Assembly (NCBI RefSeq): GCF_015832195.1
Contig: NC_052027.1
Location: 17,480,149-17,544,148 of the forward strand
Source of the DNA: Motacilla alba alba
Taxonomy: Eukaryota; Chordata; Aves; Passeriformes; Motacillidae
Length of the DNA: 64,000 bases
Direction: 5' to 3'
Under the pieces are notes generated by a model. It searched no databases. It had not been told where the DNA came from and was given only the letters and a program-made list of their open reading frames with translations. Both the position numbers and the translations under genes were made by a program. Shown here in pieces: positions 36,540 through 49,481 of the stretch. The stretch's first letter is position 1. Each line of letters opens with the position of its first letter.

Positions 36540-37990
36540 TTTCGGAGCTGGGGCTGAGGCTCTCGGGTCCTGGGGAGGCACGGGAAGGCTCCAGTCCTGA
36601 CTGTCTGGCCAGGCTGGGGCCACTGAGCTCCGGCTCATCCCTGGAGGCTGTAATGGCAAGCAGGAATGTCAAAGGCCCCCCAGGCCCCGGGCCAGGCCAG
36701 GCCAGAGCAGTGCCCCGAGTCCTTCAGGAGCGGAGGGGCTCTGCCAAGCGCAGCCTGGGCACTGTCCCCAGCCCAGGGACACCGGCTGCTTTGCCCGAGA
36801 GCCGAGCCCAGAGCAGCAGAGCTGTCACAGCCCCGGCTGGTTCTGGTCGGTGTCAGGCTTGAGCAGCGCCTGTGGGTGCCCTGGGCAGTGCAGGAGCAGC
36901 ACAGGAGCATTTGCCGGGGCCTGGGGAAGCGCAGGAGTCAGACTCTGCAGAGTGACATAGCACGCATGCTGCAGGGGACAGAGCCAATGGCAGCGGGCAT
37001 GAGCACCTCTGCGGGGCTCTTAGCCGGCAGCAGCATCGGCCCCAAGGGCTGCTCTGTCCCCGCCTGGCCGATGGGCAGGGCTGGAGGCCTTGCAGAGCGG
37101 GGGCCATTGCGGGCACGGCCGTCCCAGGAGCTGCCCCCGGCCCAGCTGAGCCCCACTTGGGGAGGAAGGAGGCTCCCAGCCCCGGCATGGCTGAGCAGCT
37201 CCTGCCTCCCGCTGCCTCTGCTCTGGGCCCCCCGCTGCCTGCCACAAGAACCCCTGGGCCAGGCTGTCAGAGGGCTGCTTTGTCCTCACCTGGCTCCTGG
37301 GCACCAGGGCCCTCCTGCTTGCTGTCGCACATGGCGGCTGTCAGCTTACAGCCTCTGTCCAGGAGCGCTTGTGGTCTCCTCCAGGTCTTTGCTCTCTCTC
37401 TCTGTGAGAGAAGGCAGAGTGTGGGGAGCTTGCAGAACAGGCCCACAGCCATGAGGGCTCTGCTCCCCACTCAGCCCTGCGTGAGTCCTGCTCCTCCCAT
37501 CCTCGCGTCATGGAACACTTCAGTGTCCTCTGGCTGTTCCTCCACTGATTCTGGGAAGGAAGAAGCCGGTGAGCCTGCAGCACAGGCCCAGAGCCCCGAG
37601 GTGTGGGGCCCCTCTGGTCCCTGGGCAGCCAGCGGGAGCAGCACTGGAGCAGTGCCCAGGGCCTGGAGAAGCAAAGGGGTTGCTGGCGCTGAGGCCAAAG
37701 TGTCCACAGCTCGGGCTTGTCCGGCCAAGCTCTTCGGGCCCCTCCTGCTTCGAGCCCTTGCCGGCTTCCCTGCAGAGCCCCGGGTGCAGCTTCCCAACTC
37801 AGCCCTGTTCCTCTGCCTGCTCCCTGCCTCCTGGGCAAAGGCACTCCCTGGCACTGCACCGTCTGTGCCTCCCTCCTAGACCAGTGAAGGCATCGTTTGC
37901 CACCCAAGGTGGCTCTCCCATGGAGACAGGAAAATGGATGAACTCCTGCTGCCCCCGCATCAGGCTGCTGCAGGGTGTCCCTGCTTGTCA
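36540..37990 (-). pseudogene. Inverted, internally deleted PHF7-like mosaic, unit B
   Basis: Read from right to left on the minus strand: a fragment of exons 7-8 (about 37990-37630), the 5' flank (about 37630-37380), the first coding exon with an ATG (MCDSKQEGPGAQEP) and GTGAGG donor near 37335-37290, the first intron, the start of exon 2 (CVLCHSAE) near 36960, then directly exon 8 and the start of exon 9 down to about 36540. Exons 3 to 7 are missing and zinc ligands of exon 2 are lost, so it cannot make the zinc-finger protein. The 390-bp first-exon block is roughly 95% identical to the inverted counterpart at 39257-39650. Confidence 0.8.
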
Positions 37991-39199
37991 GCCCTTGCCC
38001 TGTCTCCCAGAGGTCCCACTGATTGTTCTACAAGTCACGGATCTGGATTTCCAGGAGCATGTTTGCAAAGACACGAGTGAGAAAAACTGACAAGAATTGT
38101 TTGTGCTCCTCTTCTTGATTTTTTTTTTCAATGTATTTGCTAGTAGGAAAGCATGGACCAAACTGGCAAAGTTGCTATAATGTAGCAAAAGCATTCTCCT
38201 GCATTTGACTTGAGTTGAGGACTGTTGCAAGCCCTCCTGTGAAATGTACACAGAAAATTCTCATTGAATTGTCTGTGTTTCCACTGAGTCAGTGCAAAAG
38301 ATTACGTTTCTAAGGAGCTTAATACTAATTTTTCCATTTATATGAACGGTCAAAGTTGCTGGTTCAGAGAATGGCAGGCTAAGTGAGATCTGGAGGCAGC
38401 TGTGGTGGTCTCCAGGATGATCTCCTACTCCCACCGGTGATCAGCAGCAGCACAAATCAGGTTCACTTAGTTTTCTCCAGACAGGTCTTGAGGAAAAGGT
38501 CAGTTCACCTAGAGCAGGTTTTGAACCTCTGCAGGGCAGGAGACTCCGCACCAGCTCTCTGGGCAGCCGACTGCCAGGGGCAGCAGCAGAGATTTCCCTT
38601 GGCCAGGCCGCAGCCCTGGAGTGGCAGTGCCTGAACAGCACCTTCCTGCCTTCAGTCCCAGCCTCGATGGCTGCCCCAGGGCCTGGCATTTGACCCTGCA
38701 CTTGCTGCAGGAGTCCCGGCCCGAGTTCCACCCTGACCAAAGGCTCGAACCCATCTCAGAGCCTCGGTGCCCAAGCAGGCCGCCTCTAGTGACTGCCAGG
38801 GACCTGAGGCCATGGCTGCCCCAGGTTTGGGTGCACAATGCTGATGTCACAGTGGCCATTGTGACCTGTGCAACCAAGGCCACAAAAGGGAACGCTGGGC
38901 TCAGGCCGTGTGTCAGTGCGACCTGACAACGGGAGGAGAAGGCAGGGCTGAGACGTGGCTGCCCAGGGACCAGAGGGGCCCCACACCTCAGGGCTCTGGG
39001 CCTGTGCTGCAGGCTCACCTGCCTCTCCCTCCCCTGATTCAGCGGAGGAATATCTAGAGGAGACTGCGGTGTTCCTTGACGCGAGGACGGGAGGAGAAGG
39101 CGGACAGGAGCAGGGCTCACGCAGGGCTGAGCTGGGAGCAGAGCCCTCGTGGCTCTGGGCCTGTTCTGCAAACTCCCCAGAGTCTTCTTTCTCCCACAG
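37991..39199 (+). other. PHF7-like gene B upstream region
   Basis: Equivalent of the interval upstream of gene A, nearly identical in sequence. Candidate promoter and 5' UTR lie here; an AG acceptor at 39199 would begin the exon carrying the ATG. No coding feature is supported. Confidence 0.45.
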
Positions 39200-39266
39200 A
39201 GAGAGAGGACAAACACCTGTCTGCCTGGCAGCATTCCTTGTCCGGGACTCACAGCCGCCAGCCGCC

Positions 39267-42200
39267 ATGTGTGACAGGAAGCAGGAGGGCCCTGGTGCCA
39301 GGGAGCCAGGTGAAGGATAGGCAGCCCTCTGACAGCCTGGCCCAGGGGCTCTTGTGGCAGGCAGTGGGGGACCCTGAGCAGAGGCAGGGGGAGGCAGGAG
39401 CTGCTCAGCCGTGCCGGGGCTGGGAGCCTCCTTCCTCCCCAAGTGGGGCTCAGCTGGGCCAGGGGGCAGCTCCTGGGACGGCCGTGCCCGCAACGGCCCC
39501 CGCTCGGCAAGGCCTCCAGCCCTGCCCATCAGCCAGGCGGGGACAGAGCAGCCCTTGGGGGCGATGCTGCTGCCGGCTAAGAGCCCCGCAGAGGTGCTCA
39601 TGCCCGCTGCCATTGGCTCTGTCCCCTGCAGCATGCGTGCTGTGTCGCCGTGCAGAGGCTGACCCGGACATCTGTGGTGACAAACTGGAGAAGTGTGGGC
39701 TCTGTGCCCACTTTTTCTGCATGGTGAGTGACTCCGGGTGCTCCCTCCACCATTGCAATGGGCAGTTCCTGCCTCTCTCTCCTCATCAGCTCCTCTCGTT
39801 TGCTGCAGTTTTTCTCCACTCTTCTATTTCGCCATGAGAGCAATCGTGTGGGACTCATGGGCTTTCTCCCGCGAGACATCCAAATTGCCGTCTCGCGGGC
39901 GGCACACCAGGTGAGAGCCTAAAAAGAGCAGGGAGCTTTGTGCCTGGCCCGGTTTGCAGGAGCTTAGGCCAGAGCACAGGAAAGAAAGGCCGGCCCAACA
40001 GCGGCTGTGGGACCCAGTCTGGCTCCCAGGAGCTCTGGCACACAGGCTCTGGCACAGAGGCTCTGGCACAGGAGCCTCCCTCCTCCACCAGGCGGCTCTC
40101 TGGGCTGGCATCCGGCAGTGGCCACATCCTGCGCCCTGCCCGGGGTCGTGGGGCTGCCAGGGGAAGGCCCCGAGCCTTCTGCTGATGGGGCTGCTCGGCT
40201 CTTTCCAGCACTGCTGCATCTGCGGCCAGAGCGGGGCAACCATCATGTGCTGCAAGGAGGACTGCGGGAGATGGTTCCACCTGCCCTGTGCCAAGGAGGG
40301 CGGCTGTGTCAATATATACATTAGTCCATACAGGTACCCCATCTCTCCTTGTGGCCACCCCTGGGGAAAGGATCCAACATTTCCCACGTTCCCCATCCAT
40401 TTTCCTCCAGCTCCTTCTGCCCTGAGCACCGTCCAGAGCAGGATGTGGAGGCGACTCCAGAGCCGGGCACCGATTGCCTCATCTGCATGGAGCCTGTGGA
40501 GGATAGAAAGACCTTCACAACCCTGGTGTGCCCAACGTGCAGAAGGGCCTGGTTCCACAGGGACTGCATCCAGGTAGGAGCCGTCTCCCCAGGCCCGGGC
40601 CACAGCAGGTGCTCAGCAGCTGCAGGGCCTCGCTCACCCTGCTTGTGTTTGCCCTGCAGGGACAGGCCATGCACGCTGGCCTCTTATGCCTCCAGTGCCC
40701 CCTGTGCAGAGAAGGCCAGGAATTCATTGTTGAAATGCTCGTCTTGGGGATCCGAATTCCCATCAGGTGTGTGTCCTTCTGCCTGGCTCACGAGACAGGA
40801 GGGTGCAAGTGCTGTGCTGTGCCAGGCCCTGCCCCAGCAGTCCTGGCCCTGCCCTGCCCCGTGAGTCTGGCCTTCAGCTTCATGCCCAACTTGAAAGAGC
40901 AGGGAGACCCTGGACCTCCATGAGGGGAGGGCAGCAGAAACTCATCAGCTTTTGCTTTCTCCATCAGACAGCCAACATGGGAGGACAATAATGCCTTTGC
41001 AGATCTAGGAGTGAGGCACAGCCAGTGCAATGCCAGGGAATGCCTTTACCCTGGAGGCAGGGAGGAGGCAGAGGAAGAGGGGTAAGCTGGGAAGCTGCTC
41101 CCAGGGCTCTGTAGGGAAACCATATCTCAGCAAAAGATCAATTAGGAGAAAAACTTGACGAGCTTGGCCAGACAACCATGTGCGGGGACATTTTGTCCTC
41201 AGTGCCATAAACCTCTTTGCCTCCCCAGGCCCTGGCAACTGCTCCTGTGCTCCTCCTGTGCTGCCGAGGGCACCCACAGGCGCTGCTCTGGCCTGAGAAA
41301 CCACATACAGAGATGGGAGTGTGACAGCTGTGCTGGTCTCGGAACGGGTATGAGTCAAAGCAGCCGGTGTCCCTGGGCTGGGGTCAGTGCCCAGGCTGCG
41401 CTTGGCAGAGCCCGTCCGCTCCTGGAGGGCTGGGGGCACTGCTCTGGCCTGGGCTGCCTTGGGCCTGAGGGGCCTTTGACATTCCTGCTTGCCCTTACAG
41501 CCGCCAGGGATGAGCCGGAGCCCAGTGGCCCCAGCCTGGCCAGACAGTCAGGACTGGAATCTGCTCATGGCTCCTCAGAATCTGAGGCCATCAGGCCCAG
41601 CTCCCGCACCCCGGTGGCACCGGAGCTGGCTTTCCCGTCGCCATCTCCAGAGACAAGCAGCCACAGCAGCCACCAACACACAGCAGGAAGGAAGCAATCG
41701 CTGCCATCTTCCTTGCTGGACACCAGCAGCCCCAGCACATCAGGGCCTACATACAGCAGCTCCCCAGACCCTGAGGACAGGGTCCCTTCCAGACGTGCTG
41801 GGCCCGGCCGCAGGCGAAGCAGCTCTCGCCAGCAAGGTCGGGCCCCAAATCGACCCGTCCGATCTGGGAGTTGCTGTGACAGGAGCAGCGGGACAATACC
41901 AAGGGATGAGAGGCTCCGGAGAAGGGAGACACCATCACGGACATCCCCCAGGCAAGGCCGTGCCCCCCAGCAAGGTTGGGCCCAGAGTCCCCGTGTCCGG
42001 TCCAGGAGTCGCCGTGACAGGAGCAGTGGGCTAGGGCCAAGGGCTGAGAGGCCCAGACAAAGGGAGACGCCACCACCGGCATCCCCCAGACGCAGCCGCT
42101 CCGGCCAGCAAGGTCCGGCCCAGAGTCCCCCTGTCCGGTCCAGGAGACGCCGTGACAGGAGCAGCATGAGCGGACCAAGGCCTGAGATGCCCCGGAGAAG

Positions 42201-42978
42201 GGAAACACTGTCATGGGAATCCCCCAGACGCAGCCGCTCCGGCCAGCAAGGCTGGGCCCAGAGTCCCCCTGTCCGGTCCAGGAGTCGCCGTGACAGGAGC
42301 AGCATAAGCGGACCAGTGCCTGAGATGCCCCGGAGAAGGGAAACACCGTCATGGGCATCTCCCAGACGCAGCCGTGCCCCCCAGCAAGGTCCGGCCCAGA
42401 GTCCCCCTGTCCGGTCCCGGAGTCGCCGTGACAGGAGCAGCATGAGCGGACCAGGGCCTGAGATGCCCCGGAGAAGGGAATCACCGTCACCGGCATCCCC
42501 CAGACGCAGCCGTTCCGCCCAGCAAGGTCCGGCCCAGAGTCCCCCTGTCCGGTCCCGGAGTCGCCGTGACAGGAGCAGCATGAGTGGACCAAGGGCTGAG
42601 AGGCCCAGGCAAAGGGAGACACCGTCACAGGCATCCCCCAGACGCAGCCTTTCGCACCAGGAAGGTGGGGCCCAGAGCCCACCTGTCTGCTCCAGGAGTC
42701 AGCATGACAGGAGCAGCGGGACAGGGCCAAGGGCTGAGATGCCCCGGAGAAGGGAATCACCGTCACCGGCATCCCCCAGATGCAGCCGCTCCCGCCTGCA
42801 GCGCCGGGCCTCGAATCAACGTGTGCGGTCCAGGAGTCCCCAGGACAGGAGCAGGAGGACAGCAGCGAGTGCTGAGAGGCCCAGGCCCAGGGGGACACCG
42901 TCGGGGACGTCCCGCAGGAGCAACCGCTCCCCCGAGCGACGTCGCACCTCAACTCGGACCTCCAACAGCAGCACGTAG
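39267..42978 (+). CDS. PHF7-like zinc-finger protein with RS-repeat tail, copy B (780 aa)
   Basis: Exons: 39267-39309, 39632-39723, 39809-39910, 40209-40333, 40411-40573, 40660-40766, 40968-41081, 41229-41347, 41501-42978. All zinc-ligand Cys/His positions seen in copy A are kept. Distinguishing residues: CAHFFCM, FFSTLLF, CICGQSGATIMCCKED, a Ser in place of Arg at the exon 4/5 junction, HAGLLCLQCPLCREGQEF and RIPIR. The intron after exon 1 begins GTGAAGG rather than GTGAGGA. The tail has eight 46-residue repeats, two more than copy A, including the variant units with SLSHQEGGAQ and VCSRSQHDRSS. The reading frame is open throughout, so nothing marks it as a pseudogene. Confidence 0.86.
40031..40072 (+). 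repeat. Short VNTR in PHF7-like intron 3
   Basis: Tandem units of about 14 nt based on GCTCTGGCACAG. Units B and C have three copies, D has two (around 60184-60210) and A has one (around 30120), which accounts for the small length differences between those introns. Confidence 0.8.
41848..42951 (+). repeat. Coding minisatellite, eight 138-bp units (gene B)
   Basis: Same repeat as in gene A with two additional units inserted before the penultimate one. The 276-bp difference is exactly twice the period, as expected from unequal exchange that respects the reading frame. Confidence 0.95.
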
Positions 42979-43377
42979 CGTCATCTTTTCTTTCTGTTCC
43001 GTGGGTTCGCTGCCAGAAGCGAAGGTGAGAACGGTCAGTGCAGAGACCTTGAGATTTGCAGGTCTGTGAGAAAAGCATATTAGCTCTTGACATTTCTGCT
43101 GGCAGGAAAGAAGTCTGTGCTAAATACCTTGATTTCTGTGTAGCCGTGTATTCAGCGAAAAGTCACTTAAGGATGTGGGTCATTAAAAAGGACTCTTCTT
43201 CCTGCCTTTAGACTCTCCAGCCTCAGATGTTTCCCCACTGCTTACCCTTGCAAGTGAAGCACTCCTTAACGGGCTTGGATACGCTTAGGGAGGCATTCAG
43301 AGCAAGGTGGCTCTTAGGGAAGCTGTCTCTGAAAAGGACGTGTGCTGTGTCGCTATCCTTGAGCAATCTCATTTCAG

Positions 43378-46300
43378 TAAAGCCAAAAGGAAGAAGAAAG
43401 AAGAGAGTGAGACACTGCCTCAAGTGTCCGAAGAAAACGAGGACTATGTTGCTGCTGATTTGATAGACTTGATTGGACCTTCAAAGAACAAACCGGGAAA
43501 GACTGAGGAAATGCCCTGGGACAAAGGGCATGAGCAGGACTCTGCCCCAGATGACCATTTGGACCTTTGTCTGAGAACGACACAGCTCACGCGTGAGTGC
43601 TTTCAAGTTTTCCTCCTTTGGAGACACAGAGGAGTTGGGCATCAAAGAAGGTAACAGCAGAACCCTTCTAACAGGGCCTTTGCTGAGGAAGAGCTTCTGG
43701 CAGGCTCTGTAGAACAACACGGTGTAAAGAAGGTCAGCATCCAGGGGATTTTCAGCAGCAGAAGCCAGTAATTAGGCAGAAGCATTTTGATCTTCATTTC
43801 TGCTTGCCAAGGCTGTGGTAGATTAACGACAGGTAACTCATGCTTGCATCTCAGGAATTCTGAAGGGCACGCTTTGAGAAGGCATTGGGTAGTTTGTAGA
43901 GGGGTGAAAAAACTTGTTGTCATCCCCTGAATTCCTCAAACAGGGAAAAAGGTGACACACCAGTCATATCAAGTTTCACAGAACCCAACAAGATTTTAAA
44001 GGAAATGTGCGTTAATGCAGAGAGGAGGAGCAAAATCCTGGAGTTGACCCCAAGATCCACGAACATTCTAATTGTTACTGAATTGTATTCTTGGACCTTT
44101 AGAAAAAGGAAACTGAAGGACACATGGTCATTGGGGTTTCCTAACCGTAGATAAAATGAGGCCATAGGAAATGAAGACGAAACCACATTAAATCAAGTCC
44201 CAGTCATGTAGGAGAGAAAAGAAACCGCGTGAAGTTATCCAAAATATTAAAAACCCCAATGCAACAGCACAAAGCAACAAGCCCCCCACACTTTTGCTGA
44301 ATTCAGAAGGTATTCAGTGTCTTCTGAATGCAATGACAACTCTTTAAGAATACATAAGGGATCTCTAGAACCAAGTGGAAAATCCTGGAGCACAGATGCA
44401 GCTCAGAACATCTGGCAGGAGCAGATTCTGTCCTCAGAATTTTTCCTGAGCAGTGGAGGAATAATTGGTTCTGGCTTTTTCTCTCCCCTCTTGGTGCTGT
44501 TATTGCAGAGCCTTACGTACTTGGAACAATAAAGCCGGCAAAAGTCACATGGCAAGAGGATCCACGTTTGCAAGGCAGCAGTTCTGAGGGTGATGATGAG
44601 CCTGAGGTGTCAGAAGTTGGAAAGGACCAAGAAATGCAAGTTCCGTTTCTCTTTGTTGTCTGCTTGCCTGTAGTAGTTGGATGCTGTGGGAATATTCACA
44701 GCAGCACTCAGGAAGTGGGAAATGGACATTGCACACCTCTGAGCAATGAAAGTCATCTTGGCAAACCATTCATGCTGCACAGAGTCAAAGCTCCCAGCAG
44801 CCCATTTGATGTGAACTTGATTATGAAAAAAGAGAAGTCAGGCACAAGAAATTAACCGGGTCATTTTGGTTTGACCAGCACCAAACTGAGTTTGGCCAAA
44901 AGCCAAAGCCACAGTCCGTTTTCTCTTTGCAAGTGGGTTTTGTAAAAGAAAAAGCTCTATTTGGTTACTAGGGAATAAAGCTTTTCAATGTATACCGTTT
45001 CTCTGAAGAGCTAGAGTTTTAACTCGTGTTCATGGAATTTGATAGTACAATTTAGGATGCTCAAATCCCTTTGTACTTGTCTAGGTTTCTTTCTTTACCA
45101 CGCACAGAAAGTGCGAGAGTTTTCTTCTTCTCCCAAGATGATGAACGCCTAGGAGGTATGACAGAATTTCTTCACCCCCTTTTGTATTTATTTTCCTTGA
45201 AAACCCTTCCGGGAATTCAGTGGGGAGGAAAAAATGCTGCGTAGTTATGAATGTTTTCTAGTCAAAATTTGCCACCCTTACTTGCGGTCAAAGTTGTGGT
45301 GGAATCCCGTGAGAAAGTCCAGGTAAAATCAAGGTCAAGCAGATTTCTGGTTTTCTTTTCTTTCAGATAATTGCGCAATAGGAATCTGGACTTTTAGAGC
45401 TTACAAAACAATAGTCACTTGATAGGTTACCTAGACAGTTTGGATCCTTTCAGGTATTTATATCATCTTTAACTTTTTCCTGTCTTTCTGGTTTACCATT
45501 AGGAATGTTGAGTGTTCTTGTCAGCCACATATGTCCCTGTGGTTCTTTGTCCTAATGAATCGGAGGTTTTCTCTTCTGAATCCGGTGAATTTTGTGTTTA
45601 GAAAGAAAGAAAAGAGCAACCAAAGGAAGCACACACAGTCCCCAGAACTGCACAGGCCACCAAAACAATTGCTTGCTCTATTTCGTAGAATAAAGTCTCA
45701 AGACAGGCTTAAAGGATGCGCCGTTCTTGAGACTGATGAGATAACTCTGATGAAATGTCCTGCTGTGTTCATGCAGTTACTGGCCTGCAATCTCCCAGCC
45801 TGCCTGATTTACAGGGTGTGTTGAAATGGAGAGCTCAGTCCTCAGCAGGTCTCAGCTCTGGGGGAAGATGTGCGATCCTGCTGCTGAGCTTCTAATGACG
45901 CAGCTGCTATTTCACTGCAATTTAGATTGCGGCATGTTGAGGAAAACTGCTGCTGCCTTTCATTGTTCGCGGTACACCAGGCTGCAGCAGGGAACATTTC
46001 TGCTGGAGCCAAGGTGGGGGGGGTGGGGGGGGGGGCAAGAGAACAGGAAGGATGTGAAGAATCGATTTCTGACTTTATTGCTGTGTTGGTCATGATTGTT
46101 AGAAGCAGCAGCCCAGTCAGAAGTGTTTAAGCCTATTAATTGGTTGTTTGTTTTGTGCAGAGGGCCCAAAGTTATTCTGTAGATTAGTAGAGCTCAAGGA
46201 AGAAAAAGAGGGTTGGGAAGACAGACGTAGATCATTGCTTGAGGTGAGTATGTAACATCTGCTCCCTGGTAACTCTAGGTGAAAGCTGAGCATGGGGAGG

Positions 46301-46636
46301 GAATGCAGGTATGAATGTGCATGCAAACCTAATTCAGGACCTCGAGAAGAGCCTTAAATTTGTAGACCAGGGAAGAGAGGTTTTTTAGCGTACCAGTGCG
46401 TATGACATCACGTTGTGTTGTCCATTGAGGTAAAGCACTACATCTTTGTATGTTTCAGGAGCAGCTATTTAACTATATGTGAAGAATGTATTTAGGAGAT
46501 ACGGTGAATTTAGAGACTTCTGCTAATAGTGGATTCAGAAACTTCTCTGAAGAATTTGTTCGATTTTCATTATTTTCTGGAACGCCGAAGGAAGCCTAAG
46601 GATACCAAAGAGAAAGTGCAAGCAAACCAATAAAGT
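43378..46636 (+). pseudogene. NOL8: NOL8 3'-exon pseudogene, unit C
   Basis: Exon homologues at 43378-43650, 44509-44836, 45085-45155, 46161-46243 and about 46581-46636. It shares the one-base deletion and the lost final acceptor with unit B, so both lesions predate the amplification. It differs from B by isolated substitutions, for example a Glu codon restored where B has Lys near the start. Confidence 0.88.
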
Positions 46637-46754
46637 TTTACTGATTAGAAGCGTGTCACGTTTGTTGCTTGAAGGAGTTGCCAAACAATGTTACTTTCAA
46701 AACCTTTTCAAGGATCTAACCAGGAAAAAAATTGGCAAACCCTGTTAGGCCATG

Positions 46755-48205
46755 TTTCGGAGCTGGGGCTGAGGCTCTCGGGTCCTGGGGAGGCACGGGA
46801 AGGCTCCAGTCCTGACTGTCTGGCCAGGCTGGGGCCACTGAGCTCCGGCTCATCCCTGGAGGCTGTAATGGCAAGCAGGAATGTCAAAGGCCCCCCAGGC
46901 CCCGGGCCAGGCCAGGCCAGAGCAGTGCCCCGAGTCCTTCAGGAGCGGAGGGGCTCTGCCAAGCGCAGCCTGGGCACTGTCCCCAGCCCAGGGACACCGG
47001 CTGCTTTGCCCGAGAGCCGAGCCCAGAGCAGCAGAGCTGTCACAGCCCCGGCTGGTTCTGGTCGGTGTCAGGCTTGAGCAGCGCCTGTGGGTGCCCTGGG
47101 CAGTGCAGGAGCAGCACAGGAGCATTTGCCGGGGCCTGGGGAAGCGCAGGAGTCAGACTCTGCAGAGTGACATAGCACGCATGCTGCAGGGGACAGAGCC
47201 AATGGCAGCGGGCATGAGCACCTCTGCGGGGCTCTTAGCCGGCAGCAGCATCGGCCCCAAGGGCTGCTCTGTCCCCGCCTGGCCGATGGGCAGGGCTGGA
47301 GGCCTTGCAGAGCGGGGGCCATTGCGGGCACGGCCGTCCCAGGAGCTGCCCCCGGCCCAGCTGAGCCCCACTTGGGGAGGAAGGAGGCTCCCAGCCCCGG
47401 CATGGCTGAGCAGCTCCTGCCTCCCGCTGCCTCTGCTCTGGGCCCCCCGCTGCCTGCCACAAGAACCCCTGGGCCAGGCTGTCAGAGGGCTGCTTTGTCC
47501 TCACCTGGCTCCTGGGCACCAGGGCCCTCCTGCTTGCTGTCGCACATGGCGGCTGTCAGCTTACAGCCTCTGTCCAGGAGCGCTTGTGGTCTCCTCCAGG
47601 TCTTTGCTCTCTCTCTCTGTGAGAGAAGGCAGAGTGTGGGGAGCTTGCAGAACAGGCCCACAGCCATGAGGGCTCTGCTCCCCACTCAGCCCTGCGTGAG
47701 TCCTGCTCCTCCCATCCTCGCGTCATGGAACACTTCAGTGTCCTCTGGCTGTTCCTCCACTGATTCTGGGAAGGAAGAAGCCGGTGAGCCTGCAGCACAG
47801 GCCCAGAGCCCCGAGGTGTGGGGCCCCTCTGGTCCCTGGGCAGCCAGCGGGAGCAGCACTGGAGCAGTGCCCAGGGCCTGGAGAAGCAAAGGGGTTGCTG
47901 GCGCTGAGGCCAAAGTGTCCACAGCTCGGGCTTGTCCGGCCAAGCTCTTCGGGCCCCTCCTGCTTCGAGCCCTTGCCGGCTTCCCTGCAGAGCCCCGGGT
48001 GCAGCTTCCCAACTCAGCCCTGTTCCTCTGCCTGCTCCCTGCCTCCTGGGCAAAGGCACTCCCTGGCACTGCACCGTCTGTGCCTCCCTCCTAGACCAGT
48101 GAAGGCATCGTTTGCCACCCAAGGTGGCTCTCCCATGGAGACAGGAAAATGGATGAACTCCTGCTGCCCCCGCATCAGGCTGCTGCAGGGTGTCCCTGCT
48201 TGTCA
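46755..48205 (-). pseudogene. Inverted, internally deleted PHF7-like mosaic, unit C
   Basis: Same structure as in unit B, with exon 7-8 fragment, 5' flank, exon 1 with ATG, partial exon 2, then exons 8-9 in minus orientation. I found no difference from B in the blocks compared. It faces the NOL8 pseudogene 3' end. Confidence 0.8.
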
Positions 48206-49414
48206 GCCCTTGCCCTGTCTCCCAGAGGTCCCACTGATTGTTCTACAAGTCACGGATCTGGATTTCCAGGAGCATGTTTGCAAAGACACGAGTGAGAAAA
48301 ACTGACAAGAATTGTTTGTGCTCCTCTTCTTGATTTTTTTTTTCAATGTATTTGCTAGTAGGAAAGCATGGACCAAACTGGCAAAGTTGCTATAATGTAG
48401 CAAAAGCATTCTCCTGCATTTGACTTGAGTTGAGGACTGTTGCAAGCCCTCCTGTGAAATGTACACAGAAAATTCTCATTGAATTGTCTGTGTTTCCACT
48501 GAGTCAGTGCAAAAGATTACGTTTCTAAGGAGCTTAATACTAATTTTTCCATTTATATGAACGGTCAAAGTTGCTGGTTCAGAGAATGGCAGGCTAAGTG
48601 AGATCTGGAGGCAGCTGTGGTGGTCTCCAGGATGATCTCCTACTCCCACCGGTGATCAGCAGCAGCACAAATCAGGTTCACTTAGTTTTCTCCAGACAGG
48701 TCTTGAGGAAAAGGTCAGTTCACCTAGAGCAGGTTTTGAACCTCTGCAGGGCAGGAGACTCCGCACCAGCTCTCTGGGCAGCCGACTGCCAGGGGCAGCA
48801 GCAGAGATTTCCCTTGGCCAGGCCGCAGCCCTGGAGTGGCAGTGCCTGAACAGCACCTTCCTGCCTTCAGTCCCAGCCTCGATGGCTGCCCCAGGGCCTG
48901 GCATTTGACCCTGCACTTGCTGCAGGAGTCCCGGCCCGAGTTCCACCCTGACCAAAGGCTCGAACCCATCTCAGAGCCTCGGTGCCCAAGCAGGCCGCCT
49001 CTAGTGACTGCCAGGGACCTGAGGCCATGGCTGCCCCAGGTTTGGGTGCACAATGCTGATGTCACAGTGGCCATTGTGACCTGTGCAACCAAGGCCACAA
49101 AAGGGAACGCTGGGCTCAGGCCATGTGTCAGTGCGACCTGACAACGGGAGGAGAAGGCAGGGCTGAGACGTGGCTGCCCAGGGACCAGAGGGGCCCCACA
49201 CCTCAGGGCTCTGGGCCTGTGCTGCAGGCTCACCTGCCTCTCCCTCCCCTGATTCAGCGGAGGAATATCTAGAGGAGACTGCGGTGTTCCTTGACGCGAG
49301 GACGGGAGGAGAAGGCGGACAGGAGCAGGGCTCACGCAGGGCTGAGCTGGGAGCAGAGCCCTCGTGGCTCTGGGCCTGTTCTGCAAACTCCCCAGAGTCT
49401 TCTTTCTCCCACAG
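48206..49414 (+). other. PHF7-like gene C upstream region
   Basis: Counterpart of 37991-39199 with rare substitutions. A G-to-A change near 49123 abolishes an arginine codon in an antisense frame without consequence for any supported gene. Confidence 0.45.
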
Positions 49415-49481
49415 AGAGAGAGGACAAACACCTGTCTGCCTGGCAGCATTCCTTGTCCGGGACTCACAGCCGCCAGCCGCC

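Larger units (their letters stand above)
32761..42975 (+). repeat. Array unit B
   Basis: Second tandem unit, 10,215 bp. It starts on the stop codon of gene A and continues in sequence homologous to NOL8 intron 12. It comprises a NOL8 3' pseudogene, an inverted PHF7-like mosaic, the upstream region and PHF7-like gene B with the 8-repeat tail. Over most of its length it is nearly identical to unit C, with only a handful of single-base differences seen when reading the two side by side. Confidence 0.92.

Noticed and set aside
41747..43093. A 448-codon minus-strand open frame across the RS-repeat exon of gene B, with equivalents in A, C and D, and a second minus-strand frame rich in LLLSRRL
   Set aside because: Both arise from the 138-bp GC-rich repeat read backwards: frame stays open because the period is a multiple of three. 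No splice signals, start context or family match; length changes with repeat number.
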